35,369 nt of DNA from Bacteroidales bacterium. GTDB taxonomy: Bacteria; Bacteroidota; Bacteroidia; Bacteroidales; P3. The position numbers and the translations under genes were made by a program. The stretch spans positions 1-35,369 of the forward strand of contig JAEEIS010000226.1 in NCBI GenBank assembly GCA_016281475.1. The letters run 5' to 3'. Position 1 is the stretch's first letter. Each line of letters opens with the position of its first letter. The notes under the pieces are model-generated. The model did not search any database. It was not told the origin of the DNA and worked only from the letters and a program-made list of their open reading frames with translations. This document shows positions 7,678-15,203 of the stretch, piece after piece.

Positions 7678-8904
7678 TTGTACTACTACCACACTCTCGA
7701 CAACGGCATCCGCATCATCTTCCGCCCCACACAGTCCATCGTCACCCATGCTGGTGTCTACATCGGCGTGGGCTCTCGCAACGAGCAGGGGGCCGAAGAG
7801 GGCATAGCCCATTTCATCGAGCATTCCATCTTCAAGGGCACCGAACACCGCCGTTCCTACCATATCCGCAACCGCATTGACGGCGTGGGTGGCGAGCTGG
7901 ACGCCTTCACCACCAAGGAGGAAACCTGTGTCTACGCCTCCGCCCTTTCCGAGCATCTCGAACGCTGTCTCGAGCTCTTTGCCGACATCCTCTTCCATTC
8001 CACCTTCCCAGAGCATGAGATTGAGAAGGAAAAGGATGTCGTCATCGAGGAAATCAACCTCTATCGCGACAGCCCCGCCGAGCTGATATACGACGAGTTC
8101 GAAGAGCGGTTCTTCGGCTCCCACCCCTTGGCGCACAACATTCTCGGCACCAAGCGCAACGTCCGTCGTTTCACCTCCGACAAACTCTCCGCCTATATGC
8201 GCCGCCACTATACCCCCGACCGCATGGTCATCTCCGTGGTCGGCAACGTCGAGTTCAAACGGCTCGTCCACCTCTGCGAGCGATATTTTGGAGTGGAAAG
8301 TGGAGAGAGGAAGGTGGAAACTTCGTCTGTCGCGACAGATAATTTTCAACTTTCAACTTTCAACTTTCAACTTAACAAGCACACCCATCAGGTACACATG
8401 CTCATAGGCGGAGCGGCACCCACCCTCTTCGAAACGCAGAAGACAGCCTTCACCCTCCTCAACAACATCCTAGGCGGTCCTGCCATGAATTCTCGACTCA
8501 ACGTCGCCGTGCGCGAGAAAGAAGGCTTCTGCTACACTGTCGAGTCGCAATACGTCCCCTTCACCGATGCGGGCCTCTTCTACATCTATGCCGGTGTCGA
8601 CAGCGGAGCCGCCGACCGTGCCACCCAGCTCATCCTCGCCCAGCTGCGCCAGTTGCGCGACGTGCCTCTCACCCCACAGCAGCTCCACGCCGCCCAGACC
8701 CAGTTCATCGGCCAGATGGCCATCACCAACGACTCCGGCCTCAACGAGATGCAGAGCATCGGCAAGGCATACCTCAATTTCGACCATGTCGACACCCTCG
8801 AGGAGATGAACCGCGACATCCTCGCCCTCACCCCTGCCGACATCCAGTCCGCCGCTCAGCAATACCTCGGCGAAGACCGTCTCAGCTACCTCTATTACAA
8901 GTAG
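7678..8904 (+). CDS. M16 family zinc metalloprotease (PqqL/MPP-type), TTG start, in-frame repeat insertion
   Basis: This is a 408-residue insulinase-family peptidase. The N-terminus YYYHTLDNGIRIIF is the normal start of the family. The zinc site is HFIEH (His45, Glu48, His49), with the third ligand Glu124 or Glu125 in VVIEEINLYRDSP. The second half (from ~240) carries the M16_C domain. The only usual start codon between the upstream in-frame stop (7591) and the motif-bearing region is TTG 7678. Units TTTCAAC and TTTCGAT (7658-7671) precede it, so an original ATG may have been displaced. Residues ~206-232 are encoded by a repeat element (copy B) in the linker between the two M16 halves, a tolerant position. 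It probably degrades peptides in the cytoplasm, since no signal peptide is visible. Confidence 0.85.
   Translation: MYYYHTLDNGIRIIFRPTQSIVTHAGVYIGVGSRNEQGAEEGIAHFIEHSIFKGTEHRRSYHIRNRIDGVGGELDAFTTKEETCVYASALSEHLERCLELFADILFHSTFPEHEIEKEKDVVIEEINLYRDSPAELIYDEFEERFFGSHPLAHNILGTKRNVRRFTSDKLSAYMRRHYTPDRMVISVVGNVEFKRLVHLCERYFGVESGERKVETSSVATDNFQLSTFNFQLNKHTHQVHMLIGGAAPTLFETQKTAFTLLNNILGGPAMNSRLNVAVREKEGFCYTVESQYVPFTDAGLFYIYAGVDSGAADRATQLILAQLRQLRDVPLTPQQLHAAQTQFIGQMAITNDSGLNEMQSIGKAYLNFDHVDTLEEMNRDILALTPADIQSAAQQYLGEDRLSYLYYK
8293..8373. repeat. In-frame period-7 inverted-repeat element, copy B
   Basis: The left arm has four 7-bp units: GTGGAAA, GTGGAGA, GAGGAAG, GTGGAAA (8293-8320). An 8 bp stretch to the conserved GTCGCGAC follows, which here lies in the perfect 12-bp palindrome CTGTCGCGACAG (8327-8338). 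The right arm is four copies of TTTCAAC (8344-8371). It is translated as VESGERKVETSSVATDNFQL and then a 7-residue periodic FQLSTFN tail. Frame and peptide pattern match copy A in the neighbouring gene. Confidence 0.9.
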
Positions 8905-9084
8905 CCTCCCCCCCAAAAAAGATACCCCTTTTCCTTCTCAGAAGGAAAGAAAATTCAAAACTTTTCCTTTGTGCTGAATGTCAAGAATCTTAACGGCCTG
9001 AAAGACCAACATCTGTCAGCCTAGGGCAACGCCCTAGTAATTTGGCAACCATTCATAACGCCCAGAAAGGGCAAAAGCATCAAA
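8905..9084. repeat. Intergenic stretch of palindromic repeats, no gene seen
   Basis: 8931-8970 begins with the palindrome TTCCTTCT/AGAAGGAA and is repeated directly at 9686-9725 (35 of 40 identical). 8990-9007 (TTAACGGCCTGAAAGACC) recurs inverted at 9642-9659 (17 of 18). Two more hairpins follow: CTAGGGC-AAC-GCCCTAG (near 9021-9037) and GCCC-AGAAA-GGGC (near 9060-9072). I recognise sequences of the type 'GGCCTGAAAGGCC ... GGGCAACGCCC' as dispersed non-coding repeats in Bacteroidales. The hairpins could end transcription of the M16 gene and of the convergent small gene. Confidence 0.6.
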
Positions 9085-9324
9085 TCAAATGTTGTTTTGT
9101 CGGTATGGAGTGCGCATGTGTTCGTTCTCCCACTCTTTCAGCGTCTCCTCATTGATGGTTCCGTTGTCCCACAGGCGTTCCAACTCCCGGTCTGCGCGCT
9201 CGGCAAAGAAACGTGCCAAAGCCTGTTTCAGCTCAATCAGGTCTGCATCAGAGGTGAGGCTCGACATGGTACTCAACAACTCTATTTGAGCTGCGTTGAA
9301 TGGTTGTCTGACAGTTGCTTCCAT
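9085..9324 (-). CDS. Small acidic helical protein, antitoxin-like, orphan
   Basis: This is a 79-residue protein starting MEATVRQPFNAAQIELL and ending EHMRTPYRQNNI. The longer frame back to 9381 is rejected because a good promoter (9352-9382) lies inside the extra part. The pattern 'NAAQIELL...LIELKQALARFFAERADRELERLWDNGTINEETL...H.RTPYR' is familiar from a family of small Bacteroidales proteins, often encoded just before a PIN-domain or other toxin gene. That makes an antitoxin role plausible. No toxin gene follows here: downstream lie only repeats and the convergent M16 gene. It may be a remnant or a stand-alone gene. The family link is from memory. Confidence 0.75.
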   Translation of the reverse strand: MEATVRQPFNAAQIELLSTMSSLTSDADLIELKQALARFFAERADRELERLWDNGTINEETLKEWENEHMRTPYRQNNI

Positions 9325-9351
9325 ATATACGTTGTCGTTTATAATTGATTG

Positions 9352-9382
9352 CAAAAGTACGACAAATATCCGAAATGACAAA
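9352..9382 (-). promoter_or_regulatory. Bacteroidota-type promoter for the 79-residue gene
   Basis: Read on the minus strand, TTTG (9379-9382) is followed after exactly 19 bp by TACTTTTG (9352-9359). This is a full match to the Bacteroidota primary-sigma consensus TTTG-N19-TAnnTTTG. Transcription would start about 20 nt before ATG 9324. Confidence 0.75.
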
Positions 9383-9620
9383 ATTATTTCGCTCTAGTAA
9401 AACATATGACTGATTTTTGCCATATAGTCTCATTTTCGTTTAATTCTCCACTTCGCTTTACTCCGTTATCGAAGAGCCACTGGCTCTTCTTCATCTTCAG
9501 GACGCTAGGAGTGAGTTTTTTCTGTCACCGCACTGCGCTACGCTTGTACGGTATTATTGAGATTCAGCCTCTTCGAGGCTGTAAAAAATCAGTCATATAT
9601 CAAACTAGAGCCAATTATTT
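9382..9620. mobile_element. MITE-like element with ~28 bp terminal inverted repeats and possible 8-bp target duplication
   Basis: The ends GCTCTAGTAAAACATATGAC... (9391-9418) and the reverse complement of 9583-9610 match at 24 of 28 positions. The sequence AATTATTT occurs on both outer sides, at 9382-9389 and 9613-9620, and could be an 8-bp target-site duplication one to two bases from the ends. The ~165 bp interior holds hairpins (GAAGAGCC/GGCTCTTC near 9470-9490; AGCCTCTTCGAGGCT near 9566-9581) and no convincing gene. Size, ends and flanks fit a non-autonomous miniature transposable element; the parent transposon is not identifiable here. Confidence 0.65.
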
Positions 9621-9641
9621 TTAAGATTCTCCTCGAATAAT

Positions 9642-9725
9642 GGCCTTTCAGGCCGTTAAACCATCTTTGATTATATTGCCATATTTTCCTTCTTAGAAGG
9701 AGATAAAATTCAAAACTCTTCCTTC
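9642..9725. repeat. Second copies of the 8931/8990 intergenic repeats, in the ATPase leader
   Basis: 9642-9659 (GGCCTTTCAGGCCGTTAA) is the inverted copy of 8990-9007. 9686-9725 (TTCCTTCTTAGAAGGAGATA...) is a direct copy of 8931-8970. Together they bracket the small gene and the MITE-like element. A further CCTTCTAAAAAGGAAAAG stretch (9721-9738) leads into the promoter of the ATPase gene. Confidence 0.6.
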
Positions 9726-9743
9726 TAAAAAGGAAAAGTTTTG

Positions 9744-9751
9744 TATCTTTG
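9744..9751 (+). promoter_or_regulatory. Likely -7 box of the ATPase promoter
   Basis: TATCTTTG followed by C matches the Bacteroidota -7 consensus TAnnTTTG and lies 22 bp before TTG 9774. A clear TTTG -33 box is not seen at the right distance, so this is a partial match only. Confidence 0.45.
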
Positions 9752-9773
9752 CATCTTGTAAATAATACATGAA

Positions 9774-11129
9774 TTGTACGAAGTGACGGATAAAGAGTTT
9801 GTAAAACAGATAATTGTAAATAATCAAGAACGTTTTGCAACCAATAGGTTGGTGCAGCGAGACGAAGAACTACCCATATCCAGTGGCAAAATAATTACAG
9901 TCTCAGGTGTTCGCCGATGTGGAAAATCTGCGCTCCTAATGCTGACTATTGAAAAAATACTTGCTACGGGCATCGACAAAAGAAAGATACTCTTCTTCAA
10001 CTTCGACGACGAGCGTATCCGTTTCAATGGTGAAAACTTAGATATGATAATCACCGCCTACCGAGAGCTGTATCCCGATATACCTCTGCGTGATGCATAT
10101 TTGTTCTTTGACGAAATACAGCTTGCCGAAGGCTGGCATAGCTTTGTCCGTCGTCTATATGAGGAGGTGTGTCCGAATATCTTCATAACAGGTAGCAACT
10201 CGCAAATGCTTTCCTCTGAGATAGCCTCCTCGCTGCGAGGGCGTTCGTTGCAATACGAAGAATACCCTTTGTCGTTCAACGAGATATGCCGCTTCCTTGG
10301 TGTCGAAACCAACATTTATAGCGACTCTTCGCGTGGAAGACTTGCCTCCCTTTTCGACGAATACCTCACATGGGGTGGTTTTCCCGAAGTGGTGATGGCG
10401 GAGCCACAGTTGAAAGACCGCATTTTGAGTGATTACTTCTATGTTATGCTCTATCGCGACTTAGTCGAGCATTTCAACATCAACCCTGCCACAACGGCTC
10501 GCTACTTCATCCGCCGCGTAATGGAGAACATCACCAAACCCACTTCGGTAAATAAGATATACAACGAATTGAAATCGCAAGGCTTGGCTGTGAGCAAAGA
10601 TAAGGCCTACTCCCTTTCCGAGCAGTGCAATGCCATATACCTCTTCATGCCATTATACCGCTACACGGGTAGTATGCAGCGGTCTATGACATCCGACACA
10701 AAGTTCTATTGTATCGACATGGGATTGAGAAAGCAGACCCTCAAGCCGCAGAACGACGACAACGGCAAGATGCTCGAAAATGCCGTATTCCTCCACTTGA
10801 AACGAATGCTCGGCCCCACTCAAAATCTCACTTATTACAAAGGACAAGGCGAGTGCGATATGGTCGTCAGTCGATACGAAGAAGTCGAGCAGCTTATTCA
10901 GGTGTCGTGGGACATTAGTGATTACGATACTCTCCAGCGTGAAATAGCTGGCCTAGCCGAGGCATCAAAGAACACAGGCTGTAAGTATCTGACTTTAGTC
11001 ACACACGACGAAGAACGCGACATCGAGACCCCGTCAGGAACAATACACGTCCTACCCGCATGGAAATGGGCGTTGACCTGGCATAAAAAGAGGCTCCGCC
11101 GCAACGCCAGAGACTCTTGTGTGGTCTGA
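9774..11129 (+). CDS. AAA-family ATPase with DUF4143-type C-terminus
   Basis: This is a 451-residue cytoplasmic protein of the AAA_14/DUF4143 type, which is abundant in Bacteroidota. The Walker A motif is GVRRCGKS (45-52) and the Walker B motif is LFFDEIQ (Asp113, Glu114). The sensor segment NIFITGSNSQML follows. The C-terminal part includes an RNase/nuclease-like fold segment around GQGECDMVV. The biological role of the family is not established. The frame opens with TTG 9774, since a stop lies at 9759. An ATG at 9769 is out of frame and would be in frame only if one base were added between it and 9774, so a one-base deletion next to the start codon is possible. No partner gene overlaps it. 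Confidence 0.85.
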   Translation: MYEVTDKEFVKQIIVNNQERFATNRLVQRDEELPISSGKIITVSGVRRCGKSALLMLTIEKILATGIDKRKILFFNFDDERIRFNGENLDMIITAYRELYPDIPLRDAYLFFDEIQLAEGWHSFVRRLYEEVCPNIFITGSNSQMLSSEIASSLRGRSLQYEEYPLSFNEICRFLGVETNIYSDSSRGRLASLFDEYLTWGGFPEVVMAEPQLKDRILSDYFYVMLYRDLVEHFNINPATTARYFIRRVMENITKPTSVNKIYNELKSQGLAVSKDKAYSLSEQCNAIYLFMPLYRYTGSMQRSMTSDTKFYCIDMGLRKQTLKPQNDDNGKMLENAVFLHLKRMLGPTQNLTYYKGQGECDMVVSRYEEVEQLIQVSWDISDYDTLQREIAGLAEASKNTGCKYLTLVTHDEERDIETPSGTIHVLPAWKWALTWHKKRLRRNARDSCVV

Positions 11130-11483
11130 AAAACATTCGGCTATAGTATCTCCGATAGGATTGCCGTTTTGTTAGCGCGCTCGTTCCATATGTTGAGTAC
11201 GGCTCGACTGTGTTTTTATTGTCTCCATGGGCAACTTTCATAGCCATTGATAAATAACGTGTTCGTGCCGTGCCTAACCCCCTCGAATGTTCGCTCCTTC
11301 ATCAATAGTTATTGGATTCTTAGTTGCTGTAGGGAGCGAAGAACGGGGTTTATTCTATTGATTGAAAGTGCGTTGATGGTGGGAGTGAGGATGGGGTGAG
11401 GTGGGGTGCAATTAAAATAGTGTGGGCATACAATATTATTGGCGGAAGCGCGTTATCATGGCTACAATAAAATATTGTGCATT
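11130..11483. other. Intergenic region, no gene recognised; G-rich tract 11378-11407
   Basis: I find no convincing coding frame or RNA gene in these 354 bp. The plus strand at 11378-11407 carries five or more G runs (GGTGGGAGTGAGGATGGGGT...) that could form a two- or three-tier G-quadruplex. An inverted pair ACAATATT (11430-11437) and AATATTGT (~11471-11478) lies just before the next gene. No clear TAnnTTTG box is seen for that gene. Confidence 0.4.
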
Positions 11484-12920
11484 ATGATCCGAAAGAAATC
11501 ATATCTTTTAAAAATCTCTGCCTGTTTCGTGATGGCGATGCTGCTGGCGTTGCCGGCGCAGGCCCGCAAGAAACCGACCTACGAGATTACGCTGAAAATC
11601 AATGGCGGTGTGGACTCGGTGATGTACATGGGCTATTATTATGCCAAGGGCAACCAGCCGATAGACACGGCCTACGTTAACAAAAAAGGCCAGTTTGTGT
11701 TCACCAGCACCACCGACACGCTCGCTCCGGGACTCTACTTTTTTGCCAACCCTGTGGGAAAGTATGTCGAGTTTGTAGTCTATCACGAGAAGCCTTTCTT
11801 CACCTTCGAGACCGACCAGAAGGATTGGACGTCGAACATGCGGGTGAGGGGTAGCGCGGAGAACGAGTTCTTCTTCGACTTCCACCGCGTGGATACGGAG
11901 ATTGACAAGGATTTGGCGGTGCAGCAGATGAAGCTCGACTCGGCCGACTATGTCAAATACAGACGGAAGCAGCTGCTCAAGTTGGATAGCATCAAGATAA
12001 GCTATATCAAGAGCAATCCCGACCGTTTCTTGTCGAAGATGATGATGGCCACCAAGGACGAGGAGCCGCCGCTGGTGGACGAGAAGGGCGACTCGTTGAC
12101 CCTCGACCAGCGGAAGATGTATTACGTCGACCACTATTTCGACAATATCCCGCTGGACGACAACGCCATCATCCGCACTCCCAAGGCTGTGTTCTACGAC
12201 AGGGTGATGGATTTCTTCGACAAAATCTTGAAGTATGCGCCCCCACAGACGGTTATCAGCTACTTGGACCCCGTGTTGGACCGCGCCAAGGCCGCGCCTG
12301 ACGTGTTCAGCTACCTGGTTATGGCCATGATGCAGAAGTATCTGCAGAGCCCAGTGGCGGTGTACGACGAGGTGTATGTCCACATTGCCAAGAAGTATTA
12401 CGACAGCGACGACAACTTTTGGTCGACACCCAGCAATATCGACAAGGAGATGCAGCGCGTCAACAAATGGGACCGACTACTGGTGGGGCGGGAGGCTCCG
12501 GAGCTGATACTCTACGACACCCTGCGTGTGCCCCATTCGCTGCATTCGTTGCCCAACAAGTGGAAACTGCTGATATTCTGGTCGCCCAGCTGCAGCCACT
12601 GCCAGCACATCATCCCCAAGGTGTACGAAATCTTCGAGCAGTACCGTGAGCAGTACGACATCGGGTCCTTCACCATCCTCAGCGACCCCGACGACAAGAC
12701 GCGCAAGGAGTGGCGTGAGTTTATGGCCAAGCACGGCATGAACAGCGCGGCGTGGCTGAGTCTCGACGGTGGCGAGGCCAATGTGGACTGGCACGCGGTG
12801 TACGACATCCAGACCACGCCCCAAATCTATCTGATAGACGAAAACAACATCATTCAGGCAAAGAAGCTGGGCGAGAACTCGCTGGAGGGCATTATCAAGG
12901 CCATCTGCGGGAAAGAGTAG
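11484..12920 (+). CDS. Thioredoxin-fold exported protein (DUF4369/DUF5106-like N-terminus)
   Basis: This is a 478-residue protein. The signal peptide is MIRKKSYLLKISACFVMAMLLALPAQA, which is why ATG 11484 is chosen over the in-frame upstream codon at 11439. The N-terminal beta-rich part (YEITLKINGGVDSVMYMGYY) resembles DUF4369. A middle helical part resembles DUF5106. The C-terminal ~130 residues are a TlpA/AhpC-like thioredoxin fold with the redox motif CSHC (Cys370, Cys373) in FWSPSCSHCQHIIP and the cis-Pro segment TTPQIYLID. It is expected to be a periplasmic disulfide oxidoreductase; the partner is unknown. It is followed by a period-9 repeat array and the Dcp-type peptidase gene. Confidence 0.8.
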   Translation: MIRKKSYLLKISACFVMAMLLALPAQARKKPTYEITLKINGGVDSVMYMGYYYAKGNQPIDTAYVNKKGQFVFTSTTDTLAPGLYFFANPVGKYVEFVVYHEKPFFTFETDQKDWTSNMRVRGSAENEFFFDFHRVDTEIDKDLAVQQMKLDSADYVKYRRKQLLKLDSIKISYIKSNPDRFLSKMMMATKDEEPPLVDEKGDSLTLDQRKMYYVDHYFDNIPLDDNAIIRTPKAVFYDRVMDFFDKILKYAPPQTVISYLDPVLDRAKAAPDVFSYLVMAMMQKYLQSPVAVYDEVYVHIAKKYYDSDDNFWSTPSNIDKEMQRVNKWDRLLVGREAPELILYDTLRVPHSLHSLPNKWKLLIFWSPSCSHCQHIIPKVYEIFEQYREQYDIGSFTILSDPDDKTRKEWREFMAKHGMNSAAWLSLDGGEANVDWHAVYDIQTTPQIYLIDENNIIQAKKLGENSLEGIIKAICGKE

Positions 12921-12942
12921 GGAGGAGGAGCGGAGTTGGCAG

Positions 12943-12987
12943 AATAGTCTGAATGGTCGGATTAATCCGAATCGTAAGATCTCTCAG
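12943..12987. repeat. Five degenerate 9-bp units between the thioredoxin-fold gene and dcp
   Basis: AATAGTCTG, AATGGTCGG, ATTAATCCG, AATCGTAAG and ATCTCTCAG lie head to tail with an exact 9 bp period. Units two and three contain the perfect 14-bp palindrome TCGGATTAATCCGA (12957-12970). The unit is related to that of the array at 15126-15188 on the other side of dcp. Confidence 0.7.
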
Positions 12988-13021
12988 ATAAAAAGCGACA
13001 AATGACAAAATTAATTATATC

Positions 13022-15121
13022 ATGAAAAAAACTACAATTTTGGCCGTTGGCATTGCCGCAGTGGCGGTGCTGGCTGGCGGATGCAAGAAAACTATGGACA
13101 ACCCATTCTTCGCCCCATGGGGCACACCCTACGAAATCCCCGATTTCGCGAAAATTAAGACCGAGCATTACATGCCCGCCTTCCAAGAGGGCATGAAGCA
13201 GCAGATGGAAGAAATCGATGCCATCGTCAACAACAGCGAGGCTCCGACTTTCGAGAACACCATTGAGGCCTTTGAGTACAGCGGCGAGCTGCTCGACAAG
13301 GTGTCGGGCGTATTCTTCAACCTCAGCGAGTGTGAGAACAGCGACGAGATGGAAGCCATTGCGGAGGAGGTGACACCCCTGCTGTCGGCTCATGGCGACA
13401 ACATCGCCCTTAATGCCAAGCTCTTCGAGCGAATCAAGGCGGTCTACGACCAGAAGGACAACCTCGGTCTGAACCCCGAACAGATGCGCCTGCTCGACGA
13501 GACCTACAAGGGCTTTGTGCGCAGCGGTGCCAATGTGCCTGAAGAGCAGCAGGCCCGTTTCCGTGAGTTGAACGAGCAGATAGCCTCCCTGACGCTCCGT
13601 TTCGCACAGAATGTGCTGAAAGCCACTAACGACTATCAGCTGGTGCTCGACGAGGCTCCCGCCGGCATCACGGCCGACCAGATTGCATCCGCCAAGGAGG
13701 CAGCCGATGCCGACTCCGCCACCAAGGGCAAGCTGGTGTTCCGTCTCAACCTGCCCAGCTGGGAACCCTTCATGCAGAACTGCGCCGACCGCGACCTGCG
13801 CAAGCAGATGTGGGAAGCCTACAGCACCCGTTGCGATGGTGGCAAGTACGACAACACTAAAATTATCGACACGCTGGTGAACCTCCGTCTGGAGCGTGCC
13901 AACATCCTGGGTTTCCCCACCCATGCCGACTATGTGCTCGACGACTGCTTGGCCAAGACTCCCCAGGCTGTGTACGACTGCCTGATGCAGATTTGGCGTC
14001 CGGCTTTGAACAAGGCTAAGGCGGAGTGTGCCGAGTATCAGAAGATGATTAAGGCCGACGACCCCACCGCCAAGCTGGAACCTTGGGATTGGCGCTACTA
14101 TAGTGAGAAGCTGCGCAAGGAGAAATATGCCCTCGACGACGAGGTGGTGCGCCCCTACTTCTCGCTTGACAATGTGCGCGAGGGTGCCTTTGCCACTGCC
14201 ACCAAGCTCTACGGTATCACTTTCCGCGAGAACCCCGACCTGCCCACCTACAACAAGGAGGCCCACGCCTACGAGGTGATGGACGGCGGCAACGTTATCG
14301 GTATCCTGTATATGGACTTCTTCCCCCGCGCCAGCAAGCGCAGCGGTGCGTGGATGACTGAGTTCCGTGGACAGAAGGTGAATCAGAAGGGAGAGAACGT
14401 CATCCCCATCATCCAGGTGGTGTGCAACTTCACCAAGCCCACGGGCGACAAGCCTTCGCTGCTGAACTTCGACGAGAGCGAGACACTCTTCCACGAGTTC
14501 GGTCATGCCCTGCACGGCCTGTTGAGCAAGTGCCACTATCCCTCGCTGGCTGGCACCAATGTGCCGCGCGACTTTGTGGAGCTGCCTTCGCAGATTATGG
14601 AGAACTGGTGCCGCAACCCGCAGGTGATGAAGACCTACGCCAAGCATTATCAGACTGGCGAGGCCATCCCCGACGAGCTGATTGCCAAGATTGCCGCTGC
14701 ACAGACCTACGGACAGGGCTTCATCAACACCGAGCTGTTGGCAGCCTCGCTGCTCGACATGGACTACCACAGCCTTGCCGTCAAGCAGGCCATCAATGCC
14801 GACGAGTTTGAGAAGATGCACCTCAATGCCATCGGTCTTATCCCCGAGATTATCAGCCGCTACAAGAGCCCCTACTTCCAGCACATCTTCACCACTGGTT
14901 ACGATGCTGGCTACTACAGCTATACTTGGACGGCCATCCTCGACCACGATGCCTTTGCCGCCTTTGTGGAGAGTGGCGACCTGTACAACCCCGAGTTGGC
15001 GAAGAAGTTCCGCCATATCCTTGAGAGCGGCAACACCGAAGACCCGATGCAGATGTACATCAACTTCCGTGGCAAGGAACCCAGCGTCACCCCGCTGCTG
15101 AAAGACCGTGGACTGATTTAA
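13022..15121 (+). CDS. dcp: M3 family peptidyl-dipeptidase (Dcp-like), lipoprotein
   Basis: This is a 699-residue zinc peptidase of the thimet oligopeptidase/Dcp family at its usual length. The signal peptide ends in a lipobox LAGGC (Cys21), so it is probably anchored in the envelope. The zinc motif is HEFGH (His491-His495) in ETLFHEFGHALHGLLS. The C-terminal YTWTAILDHDAFAAF and GNTEDPMQMYINFRG segments are typical of Dcp. It removes dipeptides from the C-termini of peptides. A long antisense ORF on the minus strand (12962-15016) is a shadow of this gene. Period-9 arrays lie immediately on both sides. Confidence 0.9.
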   Translation: MKKTTILAVGIAAVAVLAGGCKKTMDNPFFAPWGTPYEIPDFAKIKTEHYMPAFQEGMKQQMEEIDAIVNNSEAPTFENTIEAFEYSGELLDKVSGVFFNLSECENSDEMEAIAEEVTPLLSAHGDNIALNAKLFERIKAVYDQKDNLGLNPEQMRLLDETYKGFVRSGANVPEEQQARFRELNEQIASLTLRFAQNVLKATNDYQLVLDEAPAGITADQIASAKEAADADSATKGKLVFRLNLPSWEPFMQNCADRDLRKQMWEAYSTRCDGGKYDNTKIIDTLVNLRLERANILGFPTHADYVLDDCLAKTPQAVYDCLMQIWRPALNKAKAECAEYQKMIKADDPTAKLEPWDWRYYSEKLRKEKYALDDEVVRPYFSLDNVREGAFATATKLYGITFRENPDLPTYNKEAHAYEVMDGGNVIGILYMDFFPRASKRSGAWMTEFRGQKVNQKGENVIPIIQVVCNFTKPTGDKPSLLNFDESETLFHEFGHALHGLLSKCHYPSLAGTNVPRDFVELPSQIMENWCRNPQVMKTYAKHYQTGEAIPDELIAKIAAAQTYGQGFINTELLAASLLDMDYHSLAVKQAINADEFEKMHLNAIGLIPEIISRYKSPYFQHIFTTGYDAGYYSYTWTAILDHDAFAAFVESGDLYNPELAKKFRHILESGNTEDPMQMYINFRGKEPSVTPLLKDRGLI

Positions 15122-15125
15122 TTGA

Positions 15126-15188
15126 TAATCGGAATAATCGGAATGGTCGGAAGATTAAGAATAATCCGACCATTCCGACTTCTCCGAT
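15126..15188. repeat. Period-9 inverted-repeat element between dcp and the PspC gene
   Basis: The left arm has 9-bp units (ATCGGAATA, ATCGGAATG, GTCGGAAGA). The right arm has the complementary units (TAATCCGAC, CATTCCGAC, TTCTCCGAT). A perfect 14-bp inverted repeat is formed by TCGGAATGGTCGGA (15138-15151) and its complement at 15165-15178. It could act as a terminator-like hairpin or as a processing site between dcp and the next gene, although no T run follows. Confidence 0.8.
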
Positions 15189-15203
15189 AAAAAAGTTAAT
15201 AAT

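Noticed and set aside
9406..9624. 72-codon plus-strand frame
   Set aside because: It lies within the MITE-like element, spans its hairpins and right end, and resembles no protein.
11439..11483. Earlier start for the thioredoxin-fold gene
   Set aside because: It would place 15 polar residues before the signal peptide; ATG 11484 gives a standard signal sequence.
12962..15016. 684-codon open frame on the minus strand
   Set aside because: It is antisense to dcp over nearly its full length, has a Leu/Val/His/Gly-rich composition typical of a codon-bias shadow, and shows no motif. dcp has a clear HEFGH site.
15126..15188. CRISPR-like array
   Set aside because: Units are 9 bp without spacers, and arms are inverted; this does not fit a CRISPR array. 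The same holds for the other period-7 to -9 elements.
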